Of a stretch of DNA of 37,706 nt, positions 31,420-37,706 are shown piece by piece; positions within the stretch are counted from its first letter, which is position 1, and each line of letters opens with the position of its first letter. The DNA comes from a virus. The stretch lies in IMG/VR virus record IMGVR_UViG_3300025132_000112, positions 1-37,706 of that record; one strand, written 5' to 3'. A program made the position numbers and the translations under genes. The notes beneath the pieces were generated by a model. It had not been told where the DNA came from. It did not search any database and was given only the letters and a program-made list of their open reading frames with translations.

Positions 31420-32235
31420 ATGCCAGATACAGCAAGATTCGCGGCCATATCGTGCGCTCACGTAGGCCCGGCTTCTAAAGAACGTCTCAGGTCGCTGGAT
31501 TTCATTCTTAGCACCCTGGCGGATGATCAGAAGCACAACGGACCATTACAATCATTTGTGATGTTGGGCGACCTATTGGATGCTCAGGCGGCGTCGGTTC
31601 ATCCAAGAGATGACAACATCGAGCATACCCTCGAGGACGAGTTTCGTGATGGAGCTGATTACCTTGAGGCGATTAGGCGAGAGCTTCCAAAGAACTGTGA
31701 CCTTATCTGGTGCTTGGGTAATCACGATTCGAATATCTTGGTAGCGGACGCTAGGCGGATTCAATCTGATCTAAGGTCATTGTGTGATTGGAACGCCCAT
31801 GCCGAGCATGGCAAGGTATACCGAAGGTGGCGACAGGTTCCGTACCAGAAGCCATCAATCCATGATCGCAAAGGGTGCTACGAGCTTGGCCAGGTGGTGT
31901 TCTTTCACGGGTTTGATGCCGGTAGCAACTCTGACGAGCTAGAGGGTCTTCAGGTTGCTTACGCTCTGGGTGGCAATGCCCACAGGTTGATGGTCAGGGG
32001 TCATACTCATAGACCGAAACACGTCACCCAGTGCAAGCGGAGCGCGAATGTGCTTCTTCCGTACTGGTATGCCAATGCGGGGACGGCTGGACCGATGGGC
32101 ATGGAAGTACCCTACATGCAGCGGAAAGATCAGAACCAATGGAACTGTGGCGTGGTGGTTGGCGAGGCGAAGCTTGGACGAGTAGGGAGAATGAACGGGA
32201 AATGTTGGAGTGCCAGGACGGTGATTCGTGATTGA
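31420..32235 (+). CDS. calcineurin-like metallophosphoesterase, 271 aa
   Basis: The motifs of the metallophosphoesterase fold are present: GDLLDA (GDxxD), LGNHD (GNHD), a downstream FHGF and RGHTHRP (GHTH). The first motif, normally DxH, reads ISCAHVG, so Cys12 replaces the metal-binding Asp while His14 is kept. This may change metal affinity or activity. Phage members act on phosphodiesters such as cyclic nucleotides, DNA ends or nucleotide signals. The substrate is unknown. The ATG follows AAGGA by about 7 bases. Confidence 0.82.
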   Translation: MPDTARFAAISCAHVGPASKERLRSLDFILSTLADDQKHNGPLQSFVMLGDLLDAQAASVHPRDDNIEHTLEDEFRDGADYLEAIRRELPKNCDLIWCLGNHDSNILVADARRIQSDLRSLCDWNAHAEHGKVYRRWRQVPYQKPSIHDRKGCYELGQVVFFHGFDAGSNSDELEGLQVAYALGGNAHRLMVRGHTHRPKHVTQCKRSANVLLPYWYANAGTAGPMGMEVPYMQRKDQNQWNCGVVVGEAKLGRVGRMNGKCWSARTVIRD

Positions 32236-32485
32236 ATACGAACTGGTCAAACTCACTTGGTTAGACATCACATCCAAATCAGAGCCTTGGATAGATTTTG
32301 ATGAAGTCAGAGACATGAAACCAGCAACTATGGTTTCTGTCGGGTGGGTTGTTGTCGACTCTGAGGTGTTTATTACCCTGGCAAGTACTCTCGATTGTGT
32401 TGACGAGATTGCTGGAGACGTCAACTGCATACCCAAATCGACGATTCTCCGTATTGAACCTGTTCAGACTTACGAGGCAAACTGA
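32228..32485 (+). CDS. hypothetical phage protein, 85 aa
   Basis: The start is GTG within the end of the phosphoesterase gene (8-base overlap). The protein is soluble, acidic and strand-rich (VSVGWVVVDSEVFITLAST), with two Cys. It may be a small OB- or SH3-like fold, but no family is recognised. Confidence 0.5.
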   Translation: MIEYELVKLTWLDITSKSEPWIDFDEVRDMKPATMVSVGWVVVDSEVFITLASTLDCVDEIAGDVNCIPKSTILRIEPVQTYEAN

Positions 32486-32637
32486 ACAAAAACGGGCAAA
32501 GTTTGCAAAAACAACCAAAGTAAACAACCCAAACACGCCGAAAACTACATAATGATAACCATGTTGTTCTGGCCGAGAATCATCATCATCGTGGGTGCTG
32601 AACTGGCGAGAATGTCTCTTTGCTGAAAGGGCATGAG
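32486..32637 (+). other. A-rich gap after the phosphoesterase unit
   Basis: This 152-base stretch is A-rich at first, with repeated CAAA/AAAC. It holds a possible 24-codon ORF (ATG 32552 to TGA 32626) encoding one hydrophobic segment, too short to call. No convincing -35/-10 pair or terminator is visible. GAAAGGG at 32625-32631 is the ribosome site of the next small gene. Confidence 0.4.
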
Positions 32638-32748
32638 ATGAACATCAGAGACTTGTTGATTGGCGTTTGGAAGGTTATTTCCTTTCTTGGCAAACCCGTG
32701 CCGCCTGGCTTCGGTTCTGATCACACTTCAAGGTTGGAAGATTGGTGA
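32638..32748 (+). CDS. 36-aa peptide
   Basis: The ATG at 32638 follows GAAAGGG with six bases spacing, like other gene starts after gaps here. It encodes MNIRDLLIGVWKVISFLGK, an amphipathic helix, then a short polar tail. It ends by GTGA overlap with the next gene. No family is recognised. The ribosome site and overlap are the evidence. Confidence 0.42.
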   Translation: MNIRDLLIGVWKVISFLGKPVPPGFGSDHTSRLEDW

Positions 32749-32933
32749 TTCAAACCCCAAATCCAAGCCGAGAAGCTGTAGTTGGCCTCATTTGGGTTCG
32801 AGACCATTTGCGTAAAACAACGCCAAATGGTTGCGGGTTGCCCGTTGAGGCTATGAACTATTTGGAAACAGTAATCAAGATCGGAAGTCAAAATGTTGAA
32901 TCTACAGATAAACAAGAATGCGGAGGCGGTTGA
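32745..32933 (+). CDS. hypothetical phage protein, 62 aa
   Basis: The start is GTG at 32745 in a GTGA overlap. A TTG three bases earlier is an alternative. It is soluble and partly helical (REAVVGLIWVRDHLRK; VEAMNYLETVIKI), ending ECGGG. The 3' end overlaps the next gene by 41 bases, a long overlap that leaves some doubt. Function unknown. Confidence 0.42.
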   Translation: MIQTPNPSREAVVGLIWVRDHLRKTTPNGCGLPVEAMNYLETVIKIGSQNVESTDKQECGGG

Positions 32934-33192
32934 CTTTTCCTATGACGGGAAAGACTTGACGGCTTGTGCCCAGTTTGTGATTGATGTCACTATCGAATCT
33001 GCTGCTCCAGAGCCAGGTTTCGACATCGAGTCAAGTGACTACTATGTCGCGCTTACTGATGTGATGGATACAGACGGAAACGATGTGAAAGATTTCGAGT
33101 TGCGTGATGATGCTGCAGAAGAAGTCTTCAATCAAACAGAAATCGACTTGCACGAAGAAACTAGAATTGCATACGAAGACAGCGAGTGCTAA
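32893..33192 (+). CDS. hypothetical acidic phage protein, 99 aa
   Basis: ATG at 32893 with GGAAG about 8 bases upstream. The protein is very acidic (EPGFDIESSDYYVALTDVMD; EETRIAYEDSEC), with no membrane part. Acidic mimics of DNA are one phage strategy, but nothing specific supports that here. It ends 41 bases before a strong terminator. Confidence 0.5.
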   Translation: MLNLQINKNAEAVDFSYDGKDLTACAQFVIDVTIESAAPEPGFDIESSDYYVALTDVMDTDGNDVKDFELRDDAAEEVFNQTEIDLHEETRIAYEDSEC

Positions 33193-33232
33193 TTATTCGC
33201 CTACGGAGGGTCTGACTCCCAGACCTGATGTT

Positions 33233-33278
33233 GCTGGCGGGACGCAAGGATGCGTTCTCGTCAGCGTTTTACTTTTTT
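33233..33278 (+). terminator. rho-independent terminator
   Basis: GCTGGCGGGACGCA (33233-33246) pairs with TGCGTTCTCGTCAGC (33251-33265) as a long stem with one bulge and two G-U pairs around loop AGGA. GTTTTACTTTTTT follows. It divides the small-gene unit from the replication module. Confidence 0.82.
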
Positions 33279-33301
33279 CCATTTACCAGAAGGGGTAAAT
33301 A

Positions 33302-34033
33302 ATGTCACAAGAAGAAAAACAACTAGTCGCACCTGAGCCGATCGCCACATTCCCAGTTGGTGTTGATGGTGAGAGGTTGGTAGAGATGACACCAATGGAT
33401 CGCATTGAGCAAAACAAAGAGTTGATTGCGACCCTGTCCCCAGAGATCAAACGATCTCATCTCTGCCAAGTGAACAGCAACAACTACATGAAAGTCAGCG
33501 GAGGCATCTCGATTGCCAATGCTCTTGGCTACACCGTCAGTGTTGGAGATGCTGTTTACGATGAGAGTCTCCAATGCCACAAAGCCGAAGCCACGTTGCA
33601 CGACTGCAACTCTGGATCAGAGGTTGCGCGGGCCTGGGGGTACGTTGGAGATGATGAGAAACGATGGCAGAAAGGTCCAAAGTATGCCTTGCTGTCGATG
33701 ACTCAAACAAGAGCCGAAGCAAAGTTGTGCCGAGCCAACTTCGGTCACATCTATGTGATGGTTGGCGCCGACTCAGATACTCCGGCGGAAGAAATGCAAG
33801 GGTTGAGTAATGCAGCAGGCCGAAAGTTGCCAATGAAGAAAGATCCGAGAGGCATCTACAACTCTGAGGTGATGAAGCTTGCCGATAAACTTGCATCAAA
33901 TCCTGCGTGTCCTGCAGAACTTGACGCAACTGGTGTTCTTCTTCTCGGAGAGGAACGAACTTCAAAGGCGGACAATGACTCCATGTTGGAGTTCATTCAA
34001 ACTTCCATTTCTAAAATCGAAGGTGAGGGATAA
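33302..34033 (+). CDS. conserved phage replication/recombination-module protein, 243 aa
   Basis: The ATG follows AGAAGGGG by six bases. The middle segment (KVSGGISIANALGYTV) precedes a strand-rich part, then YALLSMTQTRAEAKLCRANFG and MVGADSDTPAEEM. This resembles a group of phage proteins with a TRA-NRA---GW and AEEM ending that sit beside SSB genes, possibly recombination-related. The family is not identified with certainty. It is the first gene of the 33302-36295 unit, directly before SSB. Confidence 0.5.
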   Translation: MSQEEKQLVAPEPIATFPVGVDGERLVEMTPMDRIEQNKELIATLSPEIKRSHLCQVNSNNYMKVSGGISIANALGYTVSVGDAVYDESLQCHKAEATLHDCNSGSEVARAWGYVGDDEKRWQKGPKYALLSMTQTRAEAKLCRANFGHIYVMVGADSDTPAEEMQGLSNAAGRKLPMKKDPRGIYNSEVMKLADKLASNPACPAELDATGVLLLGEERTSKADNDSMLEFIQTSISKIEGEG

Positions 34034-34036
34034 CTG

Positions 34037-34432
34037 ATGTCAAAAGTAAACATGAATTCAATATCGCTTTGCGGGAATCTTGCGAGAGACCCAGAAGCCC
34101 AACAAGTCAAGATGGGCAATGGTGACAATATCGCCTTAGCGAAATTCACGATCGCAAATAATCGGCTTCATAAACGAGAAGAGACATGCTCGTTCTTCGA
34201 TTGTGAAATCTGGGGAGCTTCAGCAAACTTTGTCAACGACTATTGCCGTAAAGGCGACAAGCTTGCGGTCAACGGAGAGATCCGAATCGAAAAATGGGAG
34301 GACAAGGATGGTAACCCCAGGTCCAAACCAATTATCAAAGTCAAAGAAGTCGAGTTGATTCAACAGAAAGACAAAAAAGCAACCGCAAACACTGCACCAG
34401 TTAGTGTTCCTTCCAAAGACATCCCATTTTGA
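34037..34432 (+). CDS. ssb: single-stranded DNA-binding protein, 131 aa
   Basis: An OB-fold SSB that coats single-stranded DNA during replication. It begins NSISLCGNLARDPEAQ, has the FDCEIWGASANFVNDYCRKGD core and NGEIRIEKWEDKDGN, and ends in DIPF, the acidic hydrophobic tail that binds partner proteins. The length is normal. It starts three bases after the previous stop, inside the replication module. Confidence 0.9.
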   Translation: MSKVNMNSISLCGNLARDPEAQQVKMGNGDNIALAKFTIANNRLHKREETCSFFDCEIWGASANFVNDYCRKGDKLAVNGEIRIEKWEDKDGNPRSKPIIKVKEVELIQQKDKKATANTAPVSVPSKDIPF

Positions 34433-34441
34433 GGTGAACAA

Positions 34442-34642
34442 ATGAAACCTATGTACACGGTCAAAGACGTCTCTGAGATTTGCCGCGTCAAACCTACAAC
34501 TGTTCACCGCTGGATCAAGGAGGGGGCAATCCCCCCTCCTATTCAGTTGAACGGCAAAACAATGATGTGGAAACCAGAAGTCATCGAAGCTTGGATTGAT
34601 TCTCAACCGTCAGTGGAGCCGGCTCATGATCACGCCAATTAG
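34442..34642 (+). CDS. AlpA/excisionase-type HTH protein, 66 aa
   Basis: YTVKDVSEICRVKPTTVHRWIKEGAIPPPIQ followed by W-PEVIEAWI is a HTH_17/MerR-like DNA-binding domain covering residues 5-55. Such proteins are regulators or excisionases. Without an integrase gene, regulation of replication genes is more likely. It overlaps the next gene by 17 bases. Confidence 0.72.
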   Translation: MKPMYTVKDVSEICRVKPTTVHRWIKEGAIPPPIQLNGKTMMWKPEVIEAWIDSQPSVEPAHDHAN

Positions 34643-34940
34643 TGGTACTCAAGAGACAGGTTTGAATTTCAGGAATAGAAACCCAAGCACGTCACGAGAG
34701 GCATTTCAGAAACACATCGACAACGGTAACTTGAAATCTCATAAGAGCATCGTGCTCAAAGGTGTTTCAACTTATCCCGGCCACACTGCTGCAGAGGTGG
34801 CGAAGAAGATTGGGTTGTCTCATGTGGAAACTCAACGCCGTCTCAGCGATTTGTGCAGAGATGGTGTTTTGCTAATGAGCGGTCGGCGCCGATGTCAAGT
34901 GAAGGGTTCCGCCATGTCGTTGTGGTGGCCCTGTCTGTAA
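34626..34940 (+). CDS. winged-helix DNA-binding-like protein, 104 aa
   Basis: The start at 34626 has GGAG upstream. An earlier frame start (34596) lies deep in the previous gene. The second half (TAAEVAKKIGLSHVETQRRL then SDLCRDGVL) is a winged helix-turn-helix, about residues 55-85. The N-terminus resembles phage proteins with N-PSTSREA. It could regulate transcription or take part in replication start. The gene is small but well supported by the HTH. Confidence 0.62.
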   Translation: MITPISGTQETGLNFRNRNPSTSREAFQKHIDNGNLKSHKSIVLKGVSTYPGHTAAEVAKKIGLSHVETQRRLSDLCRDGVLLMSGRRRCQVKGSAMSLWWPCL

Positions 34941-34992
34941 AACACAACGTCCCCCGTGATTGGAGCGAGAGGGACGTTGCGGAGAAGAAGTT

Positions 34993-35703
34993 ATGTCAGA
35001 TTTACCGTACATACCATTCAACATTGCCGATTTCTTGGCGGACGACAAGGTTTCCTTGATGTCCACCGAAGAGGTCGGAGCATACATACTACTGCTTTGT
35101 AGGGCATGGCAGCAAGAGCGGCCTGGCTCTCTCCCGAACAACGATGAGTATCTTGCGACTTGGACTCGACTGGCTCCTCTCAGGTGGAATCAGATCAAGG
35201 ACAAGGTCATGATGCCGTTTTGGTTCAACGAGTCATATCCCGGCGGAGAGTGGGTTCAAGACCGGATGGCCCGTGATCATGCAAACGTGTCTGAGACTCT
35301 CGCTCAAAGGTCTGAAGCCGGCAAGAGGGGGGCCGAAGCGAGGTGGAAAAAAGGAAGCGTGCGGACGCAATGCGATCGCAGTGCAAAAAGTAAAAAGAAA
35401 AAAGATAAAACTAATGAGGTCAAGTTCGATTGGACTGAAGATGGGTTCATCGGGTTGACTGATGAGCGAAAGGCTTCTTGGGCAGACGCATACCCATACG
35501 TTGACATTGGCTCTGAGTTGCTGGTCATCCACCAGTGGTTGCTTGCCAATCCGAAGAAACGGAAGAAGCAATACATGCGGTTCGTGAACAGTTGGTTCGC
35601 CAGAGCCAACGATAAGTCGAAAGGGACTTCAAATGGAAATAACTATGCCACAGAACACGCCGAAACTGGACTTGGGAAAGTCGTTGACATTAACGGAGCA
35701 TGA
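34993..35703 (+). CDS. DUF1376-containing replication initiation-like protein, 236 aa
   Basis: The N-terminal DUF1376-type segment (YIPFNIADFLADDKVSLMS, then EEVGAYILLLCRAWQQE and GSLPNN) is common in phage replication proteins, followed by a linker with GKRGAEARW and a poly-Lys run. The C-terminal part (about 150-215) has W-DAYPYVDIG and RFVNSWFAR, as in other phage primosome proteins. It lies directly before the helicase loader gene, the usual pair. The start has GGAGAAG upstream. An earlier start at 34960 is possible but weaker. Confidence 0.72.
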   Translation: MSDLPYIPFNIADFLADDKVSLMSTEEVGAYILLLCRAWQQERPGSLPNNDEYLATWTRLAPLRWNQIKDKVMMPFWFNESYPGGEWVQDRMARDHANVSETLAQRSEAGKRGAEARWKKGSVRTQCDRSAKSKKKKDKTNEVKFDWTEDGFIGLTDERKASWADAYPYVDIGSELLVIHQWLLANPKKRKKQYMRFVNSWFARANDKSKGTSNGNNYATEHAETGLGKVVDINGA

Positions 35704-36295
35704 GACGAAAGTCGTCATGGGGTGTTGGGCACGTTCAGGTTTCCCAGATTTGCACAAAGAGAACGCCAAACAATCACATTCTGTCACTGACGAGAAATGC
35801 CCTTGGGGAGCCACCTACCAATATGCCATGAAGAAGCTTGGAGGAGGGTCGTTGTTCATACTCTCAGGCAAGCGAGGCACGGGCAAGACTCAGTTGGCGA
35901 CGTGTATCGGCCGGTTGTTCTGCTTGAACGGCCAACCAGTTCAATACTATCGAGTGGCTGATTTCTTTATGGCGATCAAGGCGACATTCAACGGCGAAGG
36001 AAATGAGTCTGAAAATGCGATCATCAATAGACTTGGTGGCCGGAGCCGCTATGCTGATGATCGGCCGAGACTGTTGGTACTCGATGAGATGCACGACAGG
36101 GGTGGATCGGCTTGGGAAAATAGGGTGCTCAACCAAGTTGTTGACACCCGATATGGTGCCAAGTTGGACACGATCCTGATCACGAACGATCAGGGCAAGT
36201 TGCTTTCGGACAAGATCGGTCCGAGCATCGTCTCCAGGGCTGACGAGACTGGTGGGATCATCGAATGCCTATGGGACTCATTCCGAAGCCGCTAG
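35633..36295 (+). CDS. DnaC-like AAA+ helicase loader, 220 aa
   Basis: Loads replicative helicase onto the phage origin. Walker A is GKRGTGKT (about residues 79-86) and Walker B RLLVLDEMHD (about 144-153). A sensor region (ILITNDQGKLL) and an Arg-rich end follow. The length is typical of DnaC/IstB-type loaders. No replicative helicase gene was seen, so the host DnaB is probably recruited. The start at 35633 has GAAAGGGA upstream and overlaps the DUF1376 gene by 71 bases. A second ATG at 35645 is possible. Confidence 0.83.
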   Translation: MEITMPQNTPKLDLGKSLTLTEHETKVVMGCWARSGFPDLHKENAKQSHSVTDEKCPWGATYQYAMKKLGGGSLFILSGKRGTGKTQLATCIGRLFCLNGQPVQYYRVADFFMAIKATFNGEGNESENAIINRLGGRSRYADDRPRLLVLDEMHDRGGSAWENRVLNQVVDTRYGAKLDTILITNDQGKLLSDKIGPSIVSRADETGGIIECLWDSFRSR

Positions 36296-36326
36296 GTGGC
36301 GTCTGACGGCTTTTGGGATGAAACGT

Positions 36327-36409
36327 GGAGGCATAGGGGAGTCGCTGTTAAAACGCCTCACAGCGGCTCCCTGAGCCTCCTAAGGCAAGGCAAATCTAAT
36401 CGCCTTTTT
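36327..36409 (+). terminator. long structured hairpin followed by a T-run in the replication-GHKL gap
   Basis: GGAGGC (36327-36332) pairs with GCCTCC (36375-36380), an AGGGGAG/CTCCCT segment follows, then CGCTGT (36343-36348) with ACAGCG (36360-36365): about 19 base pairs with small interruptions and an 11-base loop. A smaller AAGGC/GCCTT hairpin (36387-36406) with a T-run to 36409 follows. It probably ends the replication transcript. A structured RNA or origin-related fold is an alternative. The remaining gap to 36515 is AT-rich with GATAAT near 36459-36464, but no firm promoter. Confidence 0.5.
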
Positions 36410-36515
36410 CCCTACTTTTGCCCTTGTTTGGCTTTCGTTTTGCCGACAATCAACCGATAATACAAATAAAGGTTGGGCAATGTCGCCTAAACCACGCTCT
36501 TGAAAGGGGCCAACA

Positions 36516-37706
36516 ATGAATCAGAAAACAGAATCACATTGGTTTGACGTAGATAAAGAAGGCCTGTCGAAGTTGCTTGAACGGCAAAGCAAGGCTCACG
36601 TCATATTCGAACTGGTCCAGAATGCATGGGACGAAGACAGCAAGAACGTCAGCGTCACACTCAAGACCGCCGGAGTTCGCGGCCAAAGCATCTTGATTGT
36701 CGAAGATGACAATCCAGAAGGCTTCAAAGACATCCGACACGCATACACGTTGTTCGCCGAGTCAGGAAAGAAGAACAACTCGAACAAGCGAGGTCGCTTC
36801 AACCTGGGTGAGAAGCTTGTTCTTGCTCTATGCACTGAAGCCGAAATCTGCACCGTCGGTCAGACTGTCACATTCAGCGAAGATGGCAAGCGAGAAGTCT
36901 CCAAGAACCAACGCGAAGCGGGTTCCGTGTTCTCAGCAACAATCAGAATGACCAAGGCTGAACGCGAGGAATGCATCAAATCATTCCACCGCTTGATTCC
37001 GCAAGAAGGAATCACAACTACCATCAACGAAGAGGTGCTTGGCGGACGCAAAGTTGTCAAGGAGATTCGAGGCTACCTCCCGACCATCGCTGCAGATGAA
37101 GACGGCAAGTTGTTCAGCACCACTCGAGTCTGCAACGTGACTCTGTATGAACCAGAAGACGGAGAGACGGCAGGGTTGTACGAGATGGGGATTCCCGTCG
37201 TTGACATGCCTGATGACAAGTTCATCATGGACGTACAACAAAAGGTTCCATTGAACATGGACCGAGACAACGTCAAGCCCGCATACCTGAAGAAACTCAG
37301 AGTCATGATTGCCAACGAGGCTCATGAGTTGCTGAACGAAACAGATGCCAACACCATCTGGATGAAAGACGCGACGGAACACAAGGAGATCTCCAAAGAG
37401 GCTCTGGAAACCTACCTTGACTTGGCCGTCGGCACTGACCGAGTTGCTTTCGACCCATCTGATCGAGAAGCCGTCAAGATCGCAATCTCCGCCGGCAAAG
37501 AAGTCGTTCACGGCCGAAGCATGACGCGAGACCAATGGACAAACATCCGCAAGCACGACGATCTTCTGCTCCCCGCCGGACAAGTGACACCGTCACCAAA
37601 GCCATACGGAGACGGAGAGAATAGCTACGAGGCGGTTTCGCTTGACGACTGGTCTGATGGCATGCGTAACATTGCGGGATTCTGCCAACGATACGCTGTC
37701 GCTCTT
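36516..37706 (+). CDS. GHKL-fold ATPase, N-terminal part of a GHKL-zincin protein (3' end outside the window)
   Basis: The ATG at 36516 has GAAAGGGG (36502-36509) six bases upstream. The frame is open to the final base, 397 codons. The GHKL (Hsp90/MutL/histidine kinase) ATP site is visible: N-box FELVQNAWDE (Glu32, Asn36, Asp39), G1-like EDDNPEG (63-69) and KRGRFNLGEK (91-100), the lid and phosphate loop. No histidine kinase or transducer domain was recognised. The C-terminal part (about 260-397) includes FDPSDREAVKIAISAG and LLPAGQVTPSPKPYG. By family memory and frame logic it continues into the HEFGH segment at the left end, giving about 495 residues. The function in phages is not known to me. 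Confidence 0.8.
   Translation, partial: MNQKTESHWFDVDKEGLSKLLERQSKAHVIFELVQNAWDEDSKNVSVTLKTAGVRGQSILIVEDDNPEGFKDIRHAYTLFAESGKKNNSNKRGRFNLGEKLVLALCTEAEICTVGQTVTFSEDGKREVSKNQREAGSVFSATIRMTKAEREECIKSFHRLIPQEGITTTINEEVLGGRKVVKEIRGYLPTIAADEDGKLFSTTRVCNVTLYEPEDGETAGLYEMGIPVVDMPDDKFIMDVQQKVPLNMDRDNVKPAYLKKLRVMIANEAHELLNETDANTIWMKDATEHKEISKEALETYLDLAVGTDRVAFDPSDREAVKIAISAGKEVVHGRSMTRDQWTNIRKHDDLLLPAGQVTPSPKPYGDGENSYEAVSLDDWSDGMRNIAGFCQRYAVAL

Noticed and set aside
32552-32626. 24-codon ORF with a hydrophobic segment
   Set aside because: It is too short, and no ribosome site precedes its ATG.
1-37706. tRNA genes, CRISPR arrays, insertion sequences, integrase and attachment sites
   Set aside because: Nothing in the gaps resembles a tRNA cloverleaf or regularly spaced repeats, and no transposase or recombinase motif was seen in any frame.

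Overview
The window is bacteriophage DNA of about 37.7 kb. All recognisable genes lie on the + strand, packed with ATGA, GTGA, TTGA or TAATG overlaps. There is no rRNA, tRNA, CRISPR array, insertion sequence, integrase or phage repressor that I can recognise, so it reads as a virulent or at least non-integrating tailed phage. Host clues are weak. A lipobox plus membrane-anchor protein suggests a two-membrane host, and a PEP-CTERM-like tail, a very cysteine-rich virion protein and CG..GFQPGN.C motifs would fit a planctomycete-like host. That is inference only.

Layout from left to right. 1-296 is the 3' end of a gene with a HEFGH zinc motif. 463-3692 holds small unknown genes, a conserved phage protein and a cytosine-C5 DNA methyltransferase whose gene contains a 203-codon +1-frame ORF. 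3855-5575 holds a DUF1064 nuclease and a possible holin/spanin cassette. 5547-7964 is a DNA-modification cassette: ParB-like protein, TET/JBP-type 2-oxoglutarate dioxygenase and a glycosyltransferase of the kind that accompanies TET/JBP enzymes. 7951-18376 is the packaging and head module with Mu-like gene order: DUF5681 protein, TerL, DUF935 portal, acidic protein, MuF, protease/scaffold, decoration protein and major capsid protein. 18473-31404 is the connector and tail module, with a GGGAAAC frameshift site like that of lambda G/GT, a short tape measure, large tail proteins and a 639-residue cysteine-rich protein. 31420-33192 holds a phosphoesterase and small genes. 33302-36295 is the replication module: uncharacterised protein, SSB, two HTH proteins, DUF1376 protein and AAA+ helicase loader. 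36516-37706 is the 5' part of a GHKL ATPase gene.

The right-hand GHKL ORF runs off the end in frame, and the left-hand HEFGH ORF enters from the start in frame. From my memory of phage proteins with GHKL at the N-terminus and a zincin motif at the C-terminus, these are two parts of one gene. The window would then be an essentially complete circular or circularly permuted genome opened inside that gene. A direct join is out of frame, and one missing base (or 3n+1) would restore it.

The strongest biological points are: (1) the C5-methyltransferase plus TET/JBP plus glycosyltransferase set, which predicts glycosylated hydroxymethyl-pyrimidine DNA; (2) overprinting of the methyltransferase gene; (3) the GHKL-zincin gene; (4) the programmed -1 frameshift; (5) a capsid N-terminal peptide copied inside the protease/scaffold protein; and (6) the cysteine-rich tail protein.
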